From Capniomyces stellatus (taxonomy: Eukaryota > Kickxellomycota > Harpellomycetes > Harpellales > Legeriomycetaceae): a stretch of DNA of 64,000 nt. Position numbers and translations under genes: made by a program. The stretch spans positions 637,499 to 701,498 of the forward strand of contig LUVW01000015.1 in the NCBI GenBank assembly GCA_001661515.1, written 5' to 3'. Numbering within the stretch: position 1 is the first letter of the stretch; each line of letters opens with the position of its first letter. Under the pieces are notes generated by a model, which saw nothing but the letters and a program-made list of their open reading frames with translations, did not search any database and was not told where the DNA came from. Below are positions 62,201-64,000 of this stretch, one piece after another.

Positions 62201-64000
62201 AAATGAAACCTCTCCCACTCCTTTTTCCAACTTGCTTGATGAGAATTTTATTCCCAGCAAGTTGCTGCTTTTGAAGCCCAGCTCCCAACCCAACCCCGAT
62301 TCTCTACCCCCAACAAGCTCCCATCCACCTGGTCTTGGCCAAGTTTCATTGGACGCTAACTCTACCAACCCCACAAATCAGTTCATCCCAGGTCTTGGTC
62401 TACTATCTGAAAACGAAACTTCCACTTCCAACCAACAACAGCCCCCGAAAAGCTTTGTAAACCCCCCAGTCTTACCAGTTTTACCAGTTTTACCAGTTTT
62501 ACCAGTTTTACCAGTTTTGCCAGTTTTACCACCTAATTCCCAAACCGAACCAAAACCACCCGCAAACCCCAGTTCCAACATAGCTCTTGACCACCTTATT
62601 ACCCAAATAGTAAACACCCACTCTTCACCAAATCTACCCATCTCTTCAGCCCAAACCATGTCTCCCATACCCAACCCAAATCCAACATCTACATTTGCTT
62701 CTAACCCAATTCCACGTGATCCAAAAACCTCTAGAACCAAACCAACCGAACCTCACACTAATAATAGCAATAGATACAGAGACTCGGATACCAAATACAG
62801 AGACAGGGATAGAGACAGGGATAAGGATGATTATAGAGACAGAGATAAAGATAGAGACAACTATAGAGACAGAGACAGAGACAGAGACAGAGACAGAGAC
62901 AGAGACAGAGACAGCTATAGAGGCAGAGACAGAAATAACTATAAAGATAGAGACAGAGACGATTATAGAGATAGAGACAATCACAGAAGTAGAGATAGAA
63001 GCTACTCTAGTAGAGGCAGTGACAGGCATCGCGACAGAAGCAGCGACAGAAGCAAATACACGTCCAATACCACCAGAACCAGCCCAGAATTTACAAGCAC
63101 AAACACCGACACAAACGCCCAAAAAAGAAAAGTCAGCCTCACAACCGCCCCACAAAACAGCTACCCACCCGATACTAGAGAAAAATTCAGCGAAAAAAGA
63201 CCCAAACTGCCCACCAACAACGCACCAAAACCACTTGGATTTGCCAACACTAGCTTCAAAAACACTCCTGGTTTCGGTGGAGTCAATGCAAAACGCACAA
63301 TGAAAACTATCGGCACCAAAGCTACCACCAACACCATTTCCACCAAACAATTATCAAGTGGTGCTAACACCATCTCCACCAAACAATTGTCAAGTGGTGC
63401 TAACACCAGCCATGTTGCCCACCTTCCCAACTCCTTTACAACCAACCACCATCAACCCCTACCTTTTGCCTATGGAAACAACACTAATAATTTCAACTCC
63501 AATACTGGTAATGATCCGAATTTCAATCCTAATTTCAGCTCAACCTATCCCCCAAATATCATTCCAACTTATAACCCCAATTTTAATCATAATCACATCC
63601 CAGTCTACAACCCTAATTTTAACCCTATCCATACCCCAAACTACATCTCAAACTATAACAGCCCAAACCTAAATCCAAACCTCAATCCTAATTCCAACCC
63701 AAACCTCAATCCAAACCTCAGTCCAGGCTTCAATCCTAACCTCAATTCAAATCTCAATTCAAATCTCAATCCAGGCTTCAATCCAGGCTTCAACCCGAAT
63801 CCCGGCCCAAACAGTAGCCAAAACTTTAATCTAAACAACACCAATAAGCCTAGAGGTCCGATCAATGCCCCCAGACCAACCAACCCAAATCTCAGCCCAA
63901 GCTTCAATCCAAGCTTCAATCCAAACCTCAATCCAAACCTCAATCCAAACCTCAATCCAAACCTCAATCCAAACCTCAATCCAAACCTCAATCCAAACCT
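55327..64000 (+). CDS. SEN1: Sen1-family RNA/DNA helicase (partial, runs off right edge)
   Basis: Proposed exons: 55327-55345 (19 nt, ATG GTT TTG), 55476-55770, 55865 to the window edge. The long third exon stays open for over 8 kb, giving about 2816 residues so far. The frame near 55463 has no ATG, so the short first exon is inferred from phase and splice sites. The N-terminal ~1000 residues match the helical Sen1 N-terminal domain (WWCNVETVGLS, FFKELDRWDAERL). Then come poly-Ser (59163-59260) and Lys/Glu tracts, a pre-helicase block (TFRTVDEYVAVFEPLLVMECW), Walker [12 protein letters not shown] (about residue 1673), APSNAAVDEI, IIDEAAQS (about 1907), GDPNQLPPTVIS, SIQYRMHP, TVDGFQGQEKDIIVFSCVR and ALTRAKKSLFVIG: a complete superfamily 1 helicase. 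Sen1 ends non-coding transcription and resolves R-loops. The tail has PVL, Arg/Asp and Asn-Pro-Asn-Leu repeats. No stop is reached. Confidence 0.93.
59159..59260 (+). repeat. AGT/AGC trinucleotide repeat encoding poly-Ser in SEN1
   Basis: About 30 mostly AGT codons lie in frame, grading into Ser/Asp and then AGTAAA (Ser-Lys) units to about 59330. Confidence 0.9.
62463..62532 (+). repeat. 9-bp tandem repeat encoding Pro-Val-Leu in SEN1
   Basis: Seven to eight copies of CCAGTTTTA (one variant TTTTGC) encode PVL repeats just after the helicase core. Confidence 0.9.
62788..63060 (+). repeat. Arg-Asp dipeptide repeat region in SEN1
   Basis: AGAGAC/AGAGAT/AGGGAT units encode RD/YRD/DRD tracts, with a perfect core near 62868-62910. 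Confidence 0.9.
63660..64000 (+). repeat. 12-bp repeat encoding Asn-Pro-Asn-Leu in SEN1 tail
   Basis: The consensus AATCCAAACCTC recurs with substitutions from about 63660 and nearly perfectly from 63918 to the window end. It encodes NPNL with NPGF and SPSF variants, and continues past the edge. Confidence 0.92.

Overview
The window is AT-rich, intron-bearing eukaryotic nuclear DNA and almost certainly fungal. The evidence is spliced genes with GT..AG introns, a DUF2408 protein (a fungal family), BMS1, SEN1, RFC2, VPS20, a mitochondrial-type MutS (MSH1), an SR-type splicing factor, and GPI-anchored secreted proteins. CUG is read as Leu at conserved positions (for example in the SEN1 helicase core), so the CUG-reassigned yeasts are excluded. 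Several short introns per gene, microexons, an RSZ-type SR protein, ankyrin arrays and six-Cys chitin-binding-like modules suggest an early-diverging lineage such as Kickxellomycotina/Harpellales rather than a Saccharomycotina yeast. That placement is inference.

Layout, left to right. 1-8.1 kb: an F-box/LRR gene running off the left edge (-), a six-exon HAD phosphatase (+), an M50B-like membrane peptidase (-). 9.4-18.3 kb: a secreted tandem six-Cys GPI-type protein (-), a disordered protein ending in a CaaX box (-), a decayed MCM7 C-terminus (+), and a secreted 546-residue protein of unknown function (-). 18.3-21 kb: non-coding, with a 184-N assembly gap between two runs of 13 G. 21-29 kb: DUF2408 gene (+) convergent with BMS1 (-), then a secreted six-Cys protein with a decayed neighbouring copy (-). 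29.4-40.7 kb: F-box/ankyrin protein (+), an O6-alkylguanine-DNA alkyltransferase gene in five exons (-), VPS20 (+), RFC2 (+), an RSZ-type SR protein with a 16-nt microexon (-). 40.7-48.2 kb: repeat-bearing intergenic DNA, a small GPI-type protein (+), an amino-acid permease (+). 48.6-53.8 kb: MSH1 (-) and tRNA-Leu(UAA) (-). 55.3 kb to the right edge: SEN1 (+), incomplete.

The housekeeping genes cover DNA replication and repair (RFC2, MSH1, the alkyltransferase, the MCM7 relic), RNA processing and ribosome assembly (SEN1, SR protein, BMS1), and membrane sorting (VPS20). Between them lie secreted, Cys-rich or repeat-rich genes that look lineage-specific. No operon, CRISPR array, rRNA gene or intact transposon was seen.

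The main observations beyond annotation are: a 5'-to-3' shift from purine-ending to pyrimidine-ending codons along many genes; a six-copy 17-bp repeat just upstream of the small GPI protein gene; a CaaX protein with a duplicated motif; decayed MCM7 and secreted-protein copies; and recurrent poly-G/C runs.
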